Program-made: the position numbers and the translations under genes
Notes under the pieces: generated by a model
Database searches by the model: none
Told to the model about the DNA's origin: nothing
What the model saw: only the letters and a program-made list of their open reading frames with translations
Origin: Candidatus Obscuribacterales bacterium
GTDB taxonomy: Bacteria; Cyanobacteriota; Vampirovibrionia; Obscuribacterales; Obscuribacteraceae
Length of the DNA: 37,526 bases
Direction of reading: 5' to 3'
NCBI GenBank assembly: GCA_021732085.1
Contig: JAKFVQ010000011.1
Location: 1-37,526 of the forward strand
Shown here: piece after piece, positions 1 through 8,597 of the stretch
Layout: every line of letters begins with the position of its first letter
How positions within the stretch are numbered: the first letter of the stretch is position 1

Positions 1-127
1 GATACTTACAAGAATTCTGTTTTCGTTTCAACAGAAGAGATAAGCAGCAGGCAATTTCCGAAAGTTTGCTTAGAGCCTGCGTTTTCACTGTTCCCATGCG
101 TTATGCTGAAGTGATCTTATAGCCCAG
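1..127. repeat. Left copy of a 127-bp perfect terminal inverted repeat
   Basis: This stretch is the exact reverse complement of 37400-37526, checked base by base; the match stops at position 128 (A here, G in the other copy). It holds no convincing gene. The length of exactly 127 matches a k-mer size commonly used in short-read assembly, so it is probably the shared end vertex of an assembly graph. A real inverted repeat is the alternative. Confidence 0.97.
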
Positions 128-209
128 AGGACAAACACTCAAAGAACGCACGCCTCAAACAGACAACACCTGATATTCTAGAATTTCACTTTTACTTCCT
201 CCGAGTCTT

Positions 210-1013
210 ATGAGCGCCAATCTTCAGCCAATGACAAAGCCTCTGGCAATAAGAATCGCGTTGGTTCTGTCCGTCGGAACATTCGTTTTGACCAATTGCA
301 CAAACTTACCGACGAAGACTGCTACAAAACCAAACCAATTGCTCGTTTCAGCTGCCATTAGCCTGAAGGAAGCGCTCGCTGAAATTTCGGAGCAGTTCCA
401 GAAGAAAGAGAATTGCACGGTCACTTTTAACTATGCATCAACAGGTGAGCTAGCTGCGCAGCTAAGAAATGGCGCTCCGGTGGATGTTTTCATCTCCGCC
501 TCACCGGAGCTCATCGATCAACTTTCGCAGCAACAAATCATTCAACCTGGAACCGTGCGCAAAATCGCCGGAAACAAGCTAGTCATTATCAGCTCGTCCA
601 CTAAGGAATTTCGGAATCCCGAAGACCTCAGAAACGCGCAGATCGTAAGTATTGGAAATCCACAGACTGTGCCAGCAGGAACATACGCAGCAGAAGCATT
701 AAGGACCTACAAACTTTATGATGCTTTGTTGGACAAGAAGAAATTAGTATTTGCAGAAAATGCACGCCAAGTACTTACGTATGTGGAGCAAGGGGATGCA
801 GATGCCGGGATCGTGTACAATACCGATGCCAAGCTTTGTTCAGGCTGCAAGACTTTTTTCGAGATCGCAGAATCTGCTGCCGGAGCTGTAATTTATAAGG
901 CAGGCATAGTCAAAGGAAGTAAGGCGGCAACTCTTGCGGAGAAGTTCATGAGGCAGCTTGAAAGCCCATCGGCTAAAGATATTCTCAAAAGTAAGGGATT
1001 CATGATCGAGTGA
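210..1013 (+). CDS. modA: Molybdate ABC transporter, substrate-binding lipoprotein ModA
   Basis: Periplasmic binding component that captures molybdate (possibly tungstate) and delivers it to ModB. The protein has 267 aa, usual for ModA. It begins with a lipoprotein-type signal: a hydrophobic stretch, then LTNC as lipobox near residue 29. The mature part has the ModA pattern: LLVSAAISLKEAL near its start, then NYASTGELAAQLRNGAPVD and DVFISAS. An alternative ATG at 231 (MTKPLAIRI) would give a more typical signal peptide, and neither start has a clear Shine-Dalgarno. Its stop overlaps the GTG start of modB by four bases (GTGA), so the two are translationally coupled. No ModE-type regulator is nearby. 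Family assignment is firm; ligand choice between Mo and W cannot be read from the sequence. Confidence 0.93.
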   Translation: MSANLQPMTKPLAIRIALVLSVGTFVLTNCTNLPTKTATKPNQLLVSAAISLKEALAEISEQFQKKENCTVTFNYASTGELAAQLRNGAPVDVFISASPELIDQLSQQQIIQPGTVRKIAGNKLVIISSSTKEFRNPEDLRNAQIVSIGNPQTVPAGTYAAEALRTYKLYDALLDKKKLVFAENARQVLTYVEQGDADAGIVYNTDAKLCSGCKTFFEIAESAAGAVIYKAGIVKGSKAATLAEKFMRQLESPSAKDILKSKGFMIE

Positions 1014-1669
1014 GCGATGTAGTTTTCTCAATCCAACTTTCGATGATGGTTGCATTTGTGTCAACGGTATTTGTTGCCATCTTGGGGACAGCCCTCGGCT
1101 ATATTTTGGCTCGTTTCGAGTTTCCAGGACGCAATTTCGTCGACGCACTTTTGGCACTACCTTTGATACTACCTCCAACAGTTGTTGGATTTTACCTGCT
1201 CGGATTTTTCGGCAAACAAGGGTTCGTCGGGCAACAGATATATGCGATAACAGGATGGAGCCCAGTCTTCACATGGCAGGCATGCATTATTTCAGCGATC
1301 GTCATATCATTACCGTTAATGGTTAAAACAAGCAAGGCCGCATTCGAAAGTCTGGACACTAAGCTGGAAGAGGTTTCGCTGACACTAGGTAAAACGAGGG
1401 CTCAGACAATCTTTCAAGTGACATTGCCTTTGGCAGCACGAGGCCTTATCGCCGGCATAGCGTTAAGCTTTGCACGGGCACTAGGCGAATTCGGAGCCAC
1501 GCTAATGATCGCAGGCAACATTCCTGGCAAAACACAGACGCTTCCGCTGTTGATTTTTCAAGCAACACAAACAGGCGAAACACAACTGGTACTTTCATTG
1601 GTATTAGTTTTGAGCATTTTTTCCTTATTGGTTGCAATGTTATCCAATGAATGGAAGGCGCGCTGGTGA
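1010..1669 (+). CDS. modB: Molybdate ABC transporter permease ModB
   Basis: Inner-membrane channel subunit of the molybdate importer. The 219-aa protein has about five hydrophobic segments and the permease EAA loop around residues 120-150 (EEVSLTLGKTRAQTIFQVTLP), followed by the ModB-like ARALGEFGATLMIAGN. The GTG start at 1010 lies inside the modA stop (GTGA). Its end overlaps the start of modC, so modABC reads as one compact transcription unit. Length and motifs are those of ordinary ModB. Confidence 0.93.
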   Translation: MSDVVFSIQLSMMVAFVSTVFVAILGTALGYILARFEFPGRNFVDALLALPLILPPTVVGFYLLGFFGKQGFVGQQIYAITGWSPVFTWQACIISAIVISLPLMVKTSKAAFESLDTKLEEVSLTLGKTRAQTIFQVTLPLAARGLIAGIALSFARALGEFGATLMIAGNIPGKTQTLPLLIFQATQTGETQLVLSLVLVLSIFSLLVAMLSNEWKARW

Positions 1670-2376
1670 ACGAATTTCTTCGAGTCGCCATCCAAGCCAA
1701 GGTCGGCAGCTTCGAGCTGAATGCGGAGCTGGCAGGCGACAAGGAAATCATTGCTCTCTTCGGACCATCAGGCAGCGGTAAGTCTTCGATATTAAATTGC
1801 ATTACCGGATTACAACGCATTGAGAAAGGTGAAATCGTCGTAGGGGAAAAGCTATTCGCGTCCAGCGATAGAAAAATATGCTTAGCTCCGCAGATACGGA
1901 AGTGCGGATATTTGCCCCAAAACCCATCTCTATTTCCGCACTTAAACGTTGCGCAAAACATCTGCTTTGCGATTAATCAGGAGAATCAGATCACGCAACA
2001 GAGCCGCCTTCGAGAACTGCTTTCAATTTTTCATTTAGAAGGTTTCGAACGCTCGAGAGTGAATGAATTATCAGGTGGCCAAGCAAAACGAGTGGCCTTA
2101 GCCCGCGCCCTCGCCGCCAAACCGGACATACTTCTCCTGGATGAACCATTCTCCGCCCTCGATGAGGATTTGAGGGAGGAGCTCGCCTTGGAAATCAAAA
2201 ACATTCAGCGTCAACTAGCTATACCGCTCATTCTTGTCACCCACTCCGGGCAAGAAGCCCTCTTCATCGCTGATAAAGTAGTCGTTCTCAAAGGCGGACA
2301 GACAATTAAACAAGGCTCGCCAGAAGAGATGCTTGGGAAGAAGGAGCATTCTGGTAAGACTCAGTATTCGTGGTAG
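1651..2376 (+). CDS. modC: Molybdate ABC transporter ATPase ModC, short form
   Basis: ATPase that energises ModB. Visible parts: Walker A GPSGSGKSS (38-46), Q-loop LPQNP (Gln90), signature LSGGQ (140-144), Walker B ILLLDEP (160-166) and switch His198 (LVTHS). At 241 aa it ends soon after the ABC domain. It therefore lacks the C-terminal MOP/TOBE molybdate-binding domain of the longer (about 350 aa) ModC type. The start at 1651 overlaps modB by 19 bases. A GTG at 1666 preceded by GGAAGG and overlapping the modB stop as GTGA is an equally good start. No clear terminator follows. Confidence 0.9.
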   Translation: MEGALVNEFLRVAIQAKVGSFELNAELAGDKEIIALFGPSGSGKSSILNCITGLQRIEKGEIVVGEKLFASSDRKICLAPQIRKCGYLPQNPSLFPHLNVAQNICFAINQENQITQQSRLRELLSIFHLEGFERSRVNELSGGQAKRVALARALAAKPDILLLDEPFSALDEDLREELALEIKNIQRQLAIPLILVTHSGQEALFIADKVVVLKGGQTIKQGSPEEMLGKKEHSGKTQYSW

Positions 2377-2596
2377 CAAATGCGCACAGAAATGGCGAGA
2401 CGTACGTCCGACCTCGGTGCTCGCTGTGGCGGCAAGGTTATGATTCCAGACACCTTCCGAAAGCCGCAGAAGCCCCAATAGAGTGTAAATACAAAATCCG
2501 CAGAAGCTAATGTTTGTCCAGATTTGGGCCGAAGCAGGAAATTTTACCGCGAACGTGGCAATATGAAAGTACGGTTAGGACATCCCCGAGGTAATC

Positions 2597-3301
2597 ATGG
2601 CCGATTCTCCCTGGTACGCAGATCCTACATCAGTCGACTCCGGAACCGGTGGGTCTCCGGCCAACAACAACTCAGGCAATAATAATAGCTCCAGCTCGAA
2701 CCCACACCTTCAAGGCAAGATCAAGCATATTTCCAACTTGCCAGCCGGAAAGAACCGCGTAGAACAGGTTTTAGAGCTTGTCCACGAACTTGACCCGCGG
2801 GATTATAATCGACTGGTGGAAACGCTGACATTTGCAGAGCAGGACGAGCTTACACAGCGCCTCCTCAAGATTCGAAAGAAGAAAGACAAGCAGAAAACTG
2901 CTGGAAAATCATCCTGGTATTTGAGTATTCCAGAAGACGAAGAGCGCAGCACAGGCTCCATCATCCTCTGGTGGGAAGGCCGACGCGCTCTGTACAACTT
3001 GATGGTTGGCAGCGCCGGTATTCTCAGCATGCTGGCAATTCTTGCAACTTCCCACTCGAATCCATTTACTTATGCACCGTACTTTCTTTACCCCATCCTG
3101 TTTTACGCCGTTGCAGCAAATGTATGTTATACCGGTGGCTGGGTAACAGAGTTGATTTCAAAACGAACCTGGGGTGAGAAGGCGCAGTACTTCGGCCCGA
3201 TCGCGTTGGGGCTAGGAACAGCATTCTCGGTAATAATCACACTTTTTCCACTCTTAATTGTGGCTATGGTATTTTTCCTGCACCTGATCGGCATGGGCTA
3301 G
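2597..3301 (+). CDS. Membrane protein with low-complexity N-terminus, function unknown
   Basis: Not recognised as a named family. The 234-aa protein has a Gly/Asn/Ser-rich disordered head (about 1-37), a charged helical middle (about 55-100, ending in a Lys-rich run), then the motif WWEGRRALYN (125-134) and three or four membrane segments (roughly 132-151, 158-178 and 200-230). GAGG sits a few bases before the ATG. It stands alone between modC (220 bp away) and the convergent M16 peptidase gene (83 bp gap). The cytosolic helical part could bind a partner, but nothing in the context shows a job. Confidence 0.8.
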   Translation: MADSPWYADPTSVDSGTGGSPANNNSGNNNSSSSNPHLQGKIKHISNLPAGKNRVEQVLELVHELDPRDYNRLVETLTFAEQDELTQRLLKIRKKKDKQKTAGKSSWYLSIPEDEERSTGSIILWWEGRRALYNLMVGSAGILSMLAILATSHSNPFTYAPYFLYPILFYAVAANVCYTGGWVTELISKRTWGEKAQYFGPIALGLGTAFSVIITLFPLLIVAMVFFLHLIGMG

Positions 3302-3384
3302 CACACTTCAACCATCGCGTAGGTAGATGACAGGCGCGCCGTGAGAAGCTCAGGCGGCTCCCGAAGACTCGTGAGGTTTACAGA

Positions 3385-6288
3385 CTAGTCTGATTTCTTT
3401 TCCGACTTCTCCGGACTACCGGCACTGCCAGCGGACACGGGATTTGCTTCAACGTCCATCTCTTCAACTGGACCGACATTAAGCTTTTCGAGTTCGCCTT
3501 TGATTTTGTCCCTATCTCCTACAGTAATGATCACCATATCTGGTGCCTTCATGTAGTTCTTCGCTACCCTTTCTACGTCGGCGCCTGTTACAGCATCGAT
3601 TTTGGCTGGCAGTGAATGGAAATAGTCTTTGGGCAAACCGTAGATGAAAAGCTCACCTGTCGTGGATGCTAGTTCGGGAGTGGATTCGAACATGCCCGGA
3701 ATGGATAAGGACCAGTTGTCCTTCGCCATTTTCAGCTCTTCGGGAGTGACCGGACTGGACTGCATGCTTTCGACTTGAGTGAGGAACTCTTTCACAGCCG
3801 GCGCCGTAACATCAGTACGAATAGCGGCAGCACACGTAAATGGACCAGGCTCTCGTCTAAATGTGAATCGGGAGAATGCACCGTATGTATAACCATGCTT
3901 CTCGCGAAGATTCATATTCAAGCGGCTAGAGAACATGCCACCGAGCGCGTTATTGCTAATTTGCCCGGCCACATAATCTGGATTACTGCGCTCCATGCCG
4001 ATACCGGCAATACGCACGAAGGTCTGCGGTGCTCCTTCTTTGTTCACCAGATAGATAGCGCGTTTGGGCGGAGCTTTCAGCTCTGTGGCAGTATGCTTTG
4101 GTGCAGTGCCTTTCCAGGATCCAAAATACTTTTGAGCAAGCGCTTTCGCCTGATCGAGCGTCAAATCACCAGCAAAAATGAGAGCTGAGTTTTGCGGTCC
4201 GTAGCCTTCCTGATAGAACTTTTGCATGTTCTCGCGTGTAATATTCTTGTTTGACTCGATGGTCCCGGAATCATCATATCCGTAAGGATGATTCTTTCCG
4301 TAAAGAACGCGATACATGACACGTCGGCTAACTTGATTCGGATCGTCCTTCTCTTGCTTGAGACCAGTAATACGCTGGTTTCTGATGCGATCGATTTCCT
4401 TTTGCTCAAATGACGGGTGCAATGCGACATCTGCGAAAATATCCATAGCATTGTCGAGCGTTTTTGTAAGTGTCCCCATAGCAACGAATGCAGAATCTGA
4501 GCCAGAGCCAGATGAGACGCGAGCACCAATTTGATTCAAATCATCTGCTATCTGGAGCGTCGGCCTGCTCGTTGTGCCTTCATCCATCATATCGCTGGTG
4601 AAGGAAGCAAGACCAGGCTTATCTACTGGATTAGCATCGCTGCCGTTGAGAACAACAAGATTGGCCGCGACAATCGGCAACAGGTGTCGCTCCATTAAGT
4701 ACACAGTCAGTCCGTTATCGAGCTTGAAACTCACGGGTACAGGCAACTCAAGCTTGGCGGCTGGGCCTGGTTTTGGAGCCGTTGTTCTCCAAGCTTCATC
4801 GGGAGCAATACCAGTTACCTTTACAGCTTCTTCCTTATCATCCGCCTCTTTTGTTTGCGGAACATCATCCAATACCTTCTTACCAGGAACGCCATAAACT
4901 ACGACACTGGCATTAGGTTTCAGATATTTGTTAGCAAACGCTTTGCAATCTTCTACCGTTACCTTGTTGTAGCGCTCCATGTCTTGTGGCAAATAGCCGG
5001 GATCGCCCAGGTAATGATTGTAGTTATTGAGGCGATTCGCGACACCACCTATGGTTTCGAGTCCACGAATGGTACCGGACTGAATCGAATTGCGAGCACC
5101 GTCCACTTCTCTTTGAGTGGGACCATTTTTGAGGAATTCTGCGAGCTCTTCGTTAATAGCTTTTTCGAGATCTTCCGGTTTTACGTTCGGTTTGGCCGTT
5201 GCATTTACGCCAAAAACGGAGCCTAGCATGAGCGAGTAGTTGCTCGCTGAAGCGTTCTGCGCGATCTGCTTTTCATACACGAGCTTCTTGTATAAGCGGC
5301 TCGATTTTCCGCCGCCAAGTATGTGACCAACGATATCCCCAGCAGCGTCACCTGCAGTGTAGATTGGGGGGGTTAGCCAATCTATCATTACTCGCGGCAA
5401 TTCGACTTGATCAGTGACGGTTACCCGCTTCTGTGACGTAATTTCAGGCGTTTTGACATCGACCTTAGGTACGGGAGGTCCAGCCGGAATGCTGCCAAAA
5501 TACTTCTCAATCAACTTCTTCGCCTGTGCCGGATCGAAATCTCCAACGATTGCAATGCTGGCATTATTAGGGGTGTAGTACTGTTTGAAGAATTCGCGAA
5601 CATCAGCTAAACGGGCAGCTTCAACGTCGGCATGAGAACCGATGACGCTAGCGTAATAGGGATGCCCTTTCGGGAAGAGTTCGTGGAATAGAGCTTCTTC
5701 AACAATTCCATAGGGAGCATTCTCAATGCTCTGTCTTCTTTCGTTTCGTACGACGTCTCGCTGATTGGCCAGCTTCTCCCGATCCAGCGTATTGAGCAAA
5801 TAGCCCATGCGATCGCTTTCCAGCCATAGCGCCAACTCCAATTGATTCGAGGGCAGAGTTTCAAAATAATTGGTCCGATCGAAGTCTGTCGTTCCGTTTA
5901 TATCACTGGCGCCGGCAGCTTCCAGATTCTTGAAGTGAGCCTTGGCACCGACGTGCTGCGATCCCTCGAACATCATGTGTTCAAATAGGTGCGCAAAACC
6001 AGTCCTACCGACTTTTTCATTTGCCGGTCCAACGTGATACCACAAATTAACACCAACAAGCGGCAATTTATGGTCTTCCGAAAGGATGACTTCCAAGCCA
6101 TTTTTGAGTTTGTACTTTTCAAACTTGATAGTCGGCAATTTCTCTGCGGTATTACCTGCGGTAGTGTCTCTCGCAGCAACGGGACTGGAAACTGCCACAG
6201 CCTGAGCAAAGAGAGGCAGGGTAGCTGCCAGCGACATCGAAACAGCAAGTGCACAGGATACCGTTAGTTTTTGGCGCGACTTGAACAT
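3385..6288 (-). CDS. Secreted double-domain M16 zinc peptidase (pitrilysin/insulinase family)
   Basis: Zinc peptidase predicted to be exported and to degrade short peptides. It carries an N-terminal signal sequence (Lys/Arg, a hydrophobic core, then Ala-rich up to about residue 30). The first M16 domain has the inverted zinc motif HLFEH, with the downstream Glu-rich helix. The second half repeats the M16 fold (PVSFKLDNGLTVYLMERH, later LREKHGYTYGAFSRF) without the zinc motif. This is the usual active/inactive pair of a bacterial M16 protein of about 950 aa. I chose the ATG at 6288, which has AAGGA upstream; the ATG at 6300 adds four residues and lacks a site. The C-terminus is charged and Ser-rich. 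Confidence 0.93.
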   Translation of the reverse strand: MFKSRQKLTVSCALAVSMSLAATLPLFAQAVAVSSPVAARDTTAGNTAEKLPTIKFEKYKLKNGLEVILSEDHKLPLVGVNLWYHVGPANEKVGRTGFAHLFEHMMFEGSQHVGAKAHFKNLEAAGASDINGTTDFDRTNYFETLPSNQLELALWLESDRMGYLLNTLDREKLANQRDVVRNERRQSIENAPYGIVEEALFHELFPKGHPYYASVIGSHADVEAARLADVREFFKQYYTPNNASIAIVGDFDPAQAKKLIEKYFGSIPAGPPVPKVDVKTPEITSQKRVTVTDQVELPRVMIDWLTPPIYTAGDAAGDIVGHILGGGKSSRLYKKLVYEKQIAQNASASNYSLMLGSVFGVNATAKPNVKPEDLEKAINEELAEFLKNGPTQREVDGARNSIQSGTIRGLETIGGVANRLNNYNHYLGDPGYLPQDMERYNKVTVEDCKAFANKYLKPNASVVVYGVPGKKVLDDVPQTKEADDKEEAVKVTGIAPDEAWRTTAPKPGPAAKLELPVPVSFKLDNGLTVYLMERHLLPIVAANLVVLNGSDANPVDKPGLASFTSDMMDEGTTSRPTLQIADDLNQIGARVSSGSGSDSAFVAMGTLTKTLDNAMDIFADVALHPSFEQKEIDRIRNQRITGLKQEKDDPNQVSRRVMYRVLYGKNHPYGYDDSGTIESNKNITRENMQKFYQEGYGPQNSALIFAGDLTLDQAKALAQKYFGSWKGTAPKHTATELKAPPKRAIYLVNKEGAPQTFVRIAGIGMERSNPDYVAGQISNNALGGMFSSRLNMNLREKHGYTYGAFSRFTFRREPGPFTCAAAIRTDVTAPAVKEFLTQVESMQSSPVTPEELKMAKDNWSLSIPGMFESTPELASTTGELFIYGLPKDYFHSLPAKIDAVTGADVERVAKNYMKAPDMVIITVGDRDKIKGELEKLNVGPVEEMDVEANPVSAGSAGSPEKSEKKSD

Positions 6289-6728
6289 AACTGAAAACAT
6301 CCTTCATTGCAGGAAGAGCACCATAGTCGGCACTCAAGTAAACGGGACTCAAATGGTAGCAGGATGAAGGCATTGGGGCCTTTCACAATTGGCTTAAAAG
6401 CAGCGTGTGAGCTCGAACACCAACCAGGGTGGGGATAGTCCGAGGGGTTCAGGTGAGGGTCTTTCTTAGCTTTCTGTAACACTATCGAAAGCATGCACCA
6501 TTTCGAATCCGGCCGCAGAAGTAAAGAGGGAGTCTTGCTCTTGTTCCTCTTGGTTCCCCTTGCACTTGTCAATCGACCTGATCGAAAGTGTCGGAGTGTC
6601 GGAGTGTCGGAGCAGCGCTTACTGTACTTTTTAGTATGCATAGAGGTAGTAATTGAATGCAAAATTTTTTGTGTAAGCTGAATGACCGACCCCGACTGGC
6701 GGATAGCCGCTAGGTTGACTTGCAGTTC
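6289..6728. other. Intergenic stretch, no gene seen; contains a short tandem repeat
   Basis: Upstream region of the M16 gene and beyond the terminator of the next minus-strand operon. The open frames here have no start signals or protein-like composition. It contains three head-to-tail copies of TGTCGGAG (6589-6612). Promoters for the M16 gene should lie near 6300-6400, but I see no clear -35/-10 pair. Confidence 0.6.
6589..6612. repeat. Tandem repeat, 3 x 8 bp (TGTCGGAG)
   Basis: Three perfect contiguous copies at 6589-6596, 6597-6604 and 6605-6612, in non-coding DNA. The unit length suits slippage, so copy number may vary between strains. Confidence 0.9.
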
Positions 6729-6756
6729 TGGGAGGGCATACTCAGAATGCCCTCCC
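6729..6756 (-). terminator. Strong hairpin ending the 6.8-9.9 kb operon
   Basis: GGGAGGGCAT pairs with ATGCCCTCCC across a short loop. It lies about 50 bp beyond the last stop codon of the minus-strand operon. There is no long U-tract, so it may act as a terminator or as a 3' end stabiliser. Confidence 0.7.
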
Positions 6757-6804
6757 AACCTTCAAACAATTAAACCCGAGCCGCTACTGCCAAGAAGCAG
6801 CTAA

Positions 6805-7062
6805 CTATGTCGCCGCTGACGGCTCAGAAGGCAACTCGCCGCGAATATGGAAGTAGCATGCCGGGATCAAGGCGAGCACGAAGATGCCAGCGACGAGATA
6901 GAGGTTAGTGAGGAATGCCAGTTGCGCACACATGCCGATGGTGATTGCCAGCAAGGACACCGGCAACGCGAGCAGAATGCGCCGCAGGAAGAGATTCTGG
7001 ATTCGAATGACGTCAACACCACCCCGCCACAGAACGGCGAAGTCATTCGTGAGCATGCTCAT
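6805..7062 (-). CDS. Small two-helix membrane protein, last gene of an unknown operon
   Basis: Not recognised. It has 85 aa from the ATG at 7062, which has GGAG six bases upstream; a TTG at 7074 would add four residues. Two hydrophobic helices are clear (RILLALPVSLLAITIGM and NLYLVAGIFVLALIPACY), joined by a short loop and ending in an acidic/Ser/Ala tail. It is the promoter-distal gene of the five-gene minus-strand run, 103 bp after the gene before it and just ahead of a strong hairpin. A membrane anchor or docking role for the other products is possible but only a guess from position. Confidence 0.6.
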   Translation of the reverse strand: MSMLTNDFAVLWRGGVDVIRIQNLFLRRILLALPVSLLAITIGMCAQLAFLTNLYLVAGIFVLALIPACYFHIRGELPSEPSAAT

Positions 7063-7165
7063 TTCGAGCTCCAATTCTCAGAGTTGTGTTCAGGAAAGAA
7101 GAAGAGCAGCGCGCAAATTGCTTCGCGCGCCGTAGCCATTGCATGCTGGCGTCACCTTGGTTCAG

Positions 7166-7831
7166 CTACCAGTTCAGCGAACTACTGAACGGCGTGCTGG
7201 GCGGCTCAGCGTTGTTGGAAGCGTCCAGGTTGCTATCCTCGGAAGCAGGAGCGGATGCTTTGTCTTCCGCAGCCTTCGCCTGCTGAGCAGCAGCCAGCTC
7301 CTTGGTGTAGAGCGCCGCGAAGCTTGCTGCGTGAAACACTGGAGCCTCGTCCGGGGCACGCTCGATCATCAGGAAGGTATAGAGCGGCGGGTTGACCTTC
7401 GGGCCAAAGCCCATCGGCAGGAGAGACAAGAACAAGTCCCGCGCGGGAACCGTCTTGAAGCCCATCTCCGCATACTCCTTCTCGGCGGCTTCCCACGCGC
7501 GGAAGCAGTCGAGCACGGCGATGCGCGACGCCGGATGGAACGCAGGAACGCCCTCGCGTTCGAGCTGGGTCACGATGGCGCCGAACTTGACGAAAGCCTC
7601 GACGCATTTGCCGATCTCGTCTCGCTTCGGATGGTCCTTCAGCGTCGCCATGAACGTGGTCTCGACGCGATCGAAGGCTTCCTCGAGGGCGCGCAGACGC
7701 GAACGTACTGGCTTGCCACCCTTCTGCTCGTAGGCAGTGGCCGCCGCCTGGAATTTCGATTTGGCGATGGCGAAAGCCACGCGCGGAGCAGCGTTGGCAG
7801 TGCTCACGGAATCAGGAATGATAAGAGCCAT
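7166..7831 (-). CDS. Helical protein of unknown function, fourth gene of the operon
   Basis: Not recognised. The 221-aa protein has no signal peptide and no membrane segment. It is rich in Ala, Glu and Lys, with predicted long helices at about 20-70 and 110-130. A Pro-containing central part (LLPMGFGPKVNPPLYTF) follows, and the tail after about residue 185 is disordered (Ser/Ala/Asn). AAGGAG stands eight to nine bases before the ATG at 7831. The gap to the previous gene is only 31 bp, so co-transcription is very likely. Base composition is GC-rich (36 of 60 G/C in 7621-7680 by hand count), like the rest of the operon. Confidence 0.75.
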   Translation of the reverse strand: MALIIPDSVSTANAAPRVAFAIAKSKFQAAATAYEQKGGKPVRSRLRALEEAFDRVETTFMATLKDHPKRDEIGKCVEAFVKFGAIVTQLEREGVPAFHPASRIAVLDCFRAWEAAEKEYAEMGFKTVPARDLFLSLLPMGFGPKVNPPLYTFLMIERAPDEAPVFHAASFAALYTKELAAAQQAKAAEDKASAPASEDSNLDASNNAEPPSTPFSSSLNW

Positions 7832-7862
7832 ACTGGATTTCTCCTTGTTCAGCCGGTGTGAA

Positions 7863-8528
7863 TCAGTTCAGCTTCTTCTTGGCGAGCACACCGAGGATGG
7901 TGGCTTTGAATTCGCAAAGCTTGGCAAAGCACTTCAGTCCGTCGGCATCATTGAGCGTCTCGGGATCCCATGAGTAGAGCGCCTTGTTGACCGCCTTCAT
8001 CGCCTCGTCGAGACGACCGAGCCGGAACAAGGACATCGCTTCGTTGCCGCAGGCGCTCAGATGGAACATCGGAACAGCTCCGTCTTCACGGTAGTCCTCC
8101 TGAAACTTCTGCGAGCGCTTGGCGAACTCCAGAGCCTTCTCGAAATTCCGCAGACTGAGATGCTCGACCGACAGAAGTTGAAGCTGTGCCAGAAGTCGAC
8201 CACGCATTTCGTATTCGGGCTTCGCCGACGAACGGATAAACTGCTCCCGCACCGCCGCGGAGTTCTCCGAAACAGCAAGGGCCAGCTCCAGCCAGCTCGA
8301 TGCGTCTTCGATGTTGGGTTCACGCGACTGCATGGCGGCAGCGCGCTCGGCGTGATCGTACGCCTCGAGCAGCTTGCTGGAATCCGGGTTGGTCTGCGTC
8401 TTCAAGATGCAAACCACTCTCCAGAAGCTTTGGTAGGCATCGATGAAATGCCTCCGCCCAAGCTGCTGGACGCCGTCCGAAATCAGGCTCTGCAAGAGAT
8501 TGGGGTTCGTGGAATCGGCATTGGTCAT
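7863..8528 (-). CDS. TPR-like helical repeat protein, third gene of the operon
   Basis: No named family recognised. The 221-aa product is all-helical with repeated two-helix units of TPR flavour. Examples are ALEFAKRSQKFQEDYREDG, then AMSLFRLGRLDEAMKAVNKA, the latter matching the TPR pattern of Gly/Ala and large hydrophobics. The start at 8528 (MTNADS) was chosen over upstream in-frame ATGs because GGAGGAGAA lies directly before it. Such proteins normally scaffold other proteins, so it may hold together the products of this operon. It lies 69 bp after the gene encoding the Cys-tailed protein. Confidence 0.72.
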   Translation of the reverse strand: MTNADSTNPNLLQSLISDGVQQLGRRHFIDAYQSFWRVVCILKTQTNPDSSKLLEAYDHAERAAAMQSREPNIEDASSWLELALAVSENSAAVREQFIRSSAKPEYEMRGRLLAQLQLLSVEHLSLRNFEKALEFAKRSQKFQEDYREDGAVPMFHLSACGNEAMSLFRLGRLDEAMKAVNKALYSWDPETLNDADGLKCFAKLCEFKATILGVLAKKKLN

Positions 8529-8597
8529 GCGATTCTCCTCCATGTTTGTGAAAGAAGGACGAAGTGAAAGGAAGCTTGCCACCCCGTCAGGGCAGCA

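Noticed and set aside
7139..7861. 240-aa plus-strand frame opposite the operon's fourth gene
   Set aside because: The minus-strand frame has a good Shine-Dalgarno and operon spacing; the plus frame has neither.
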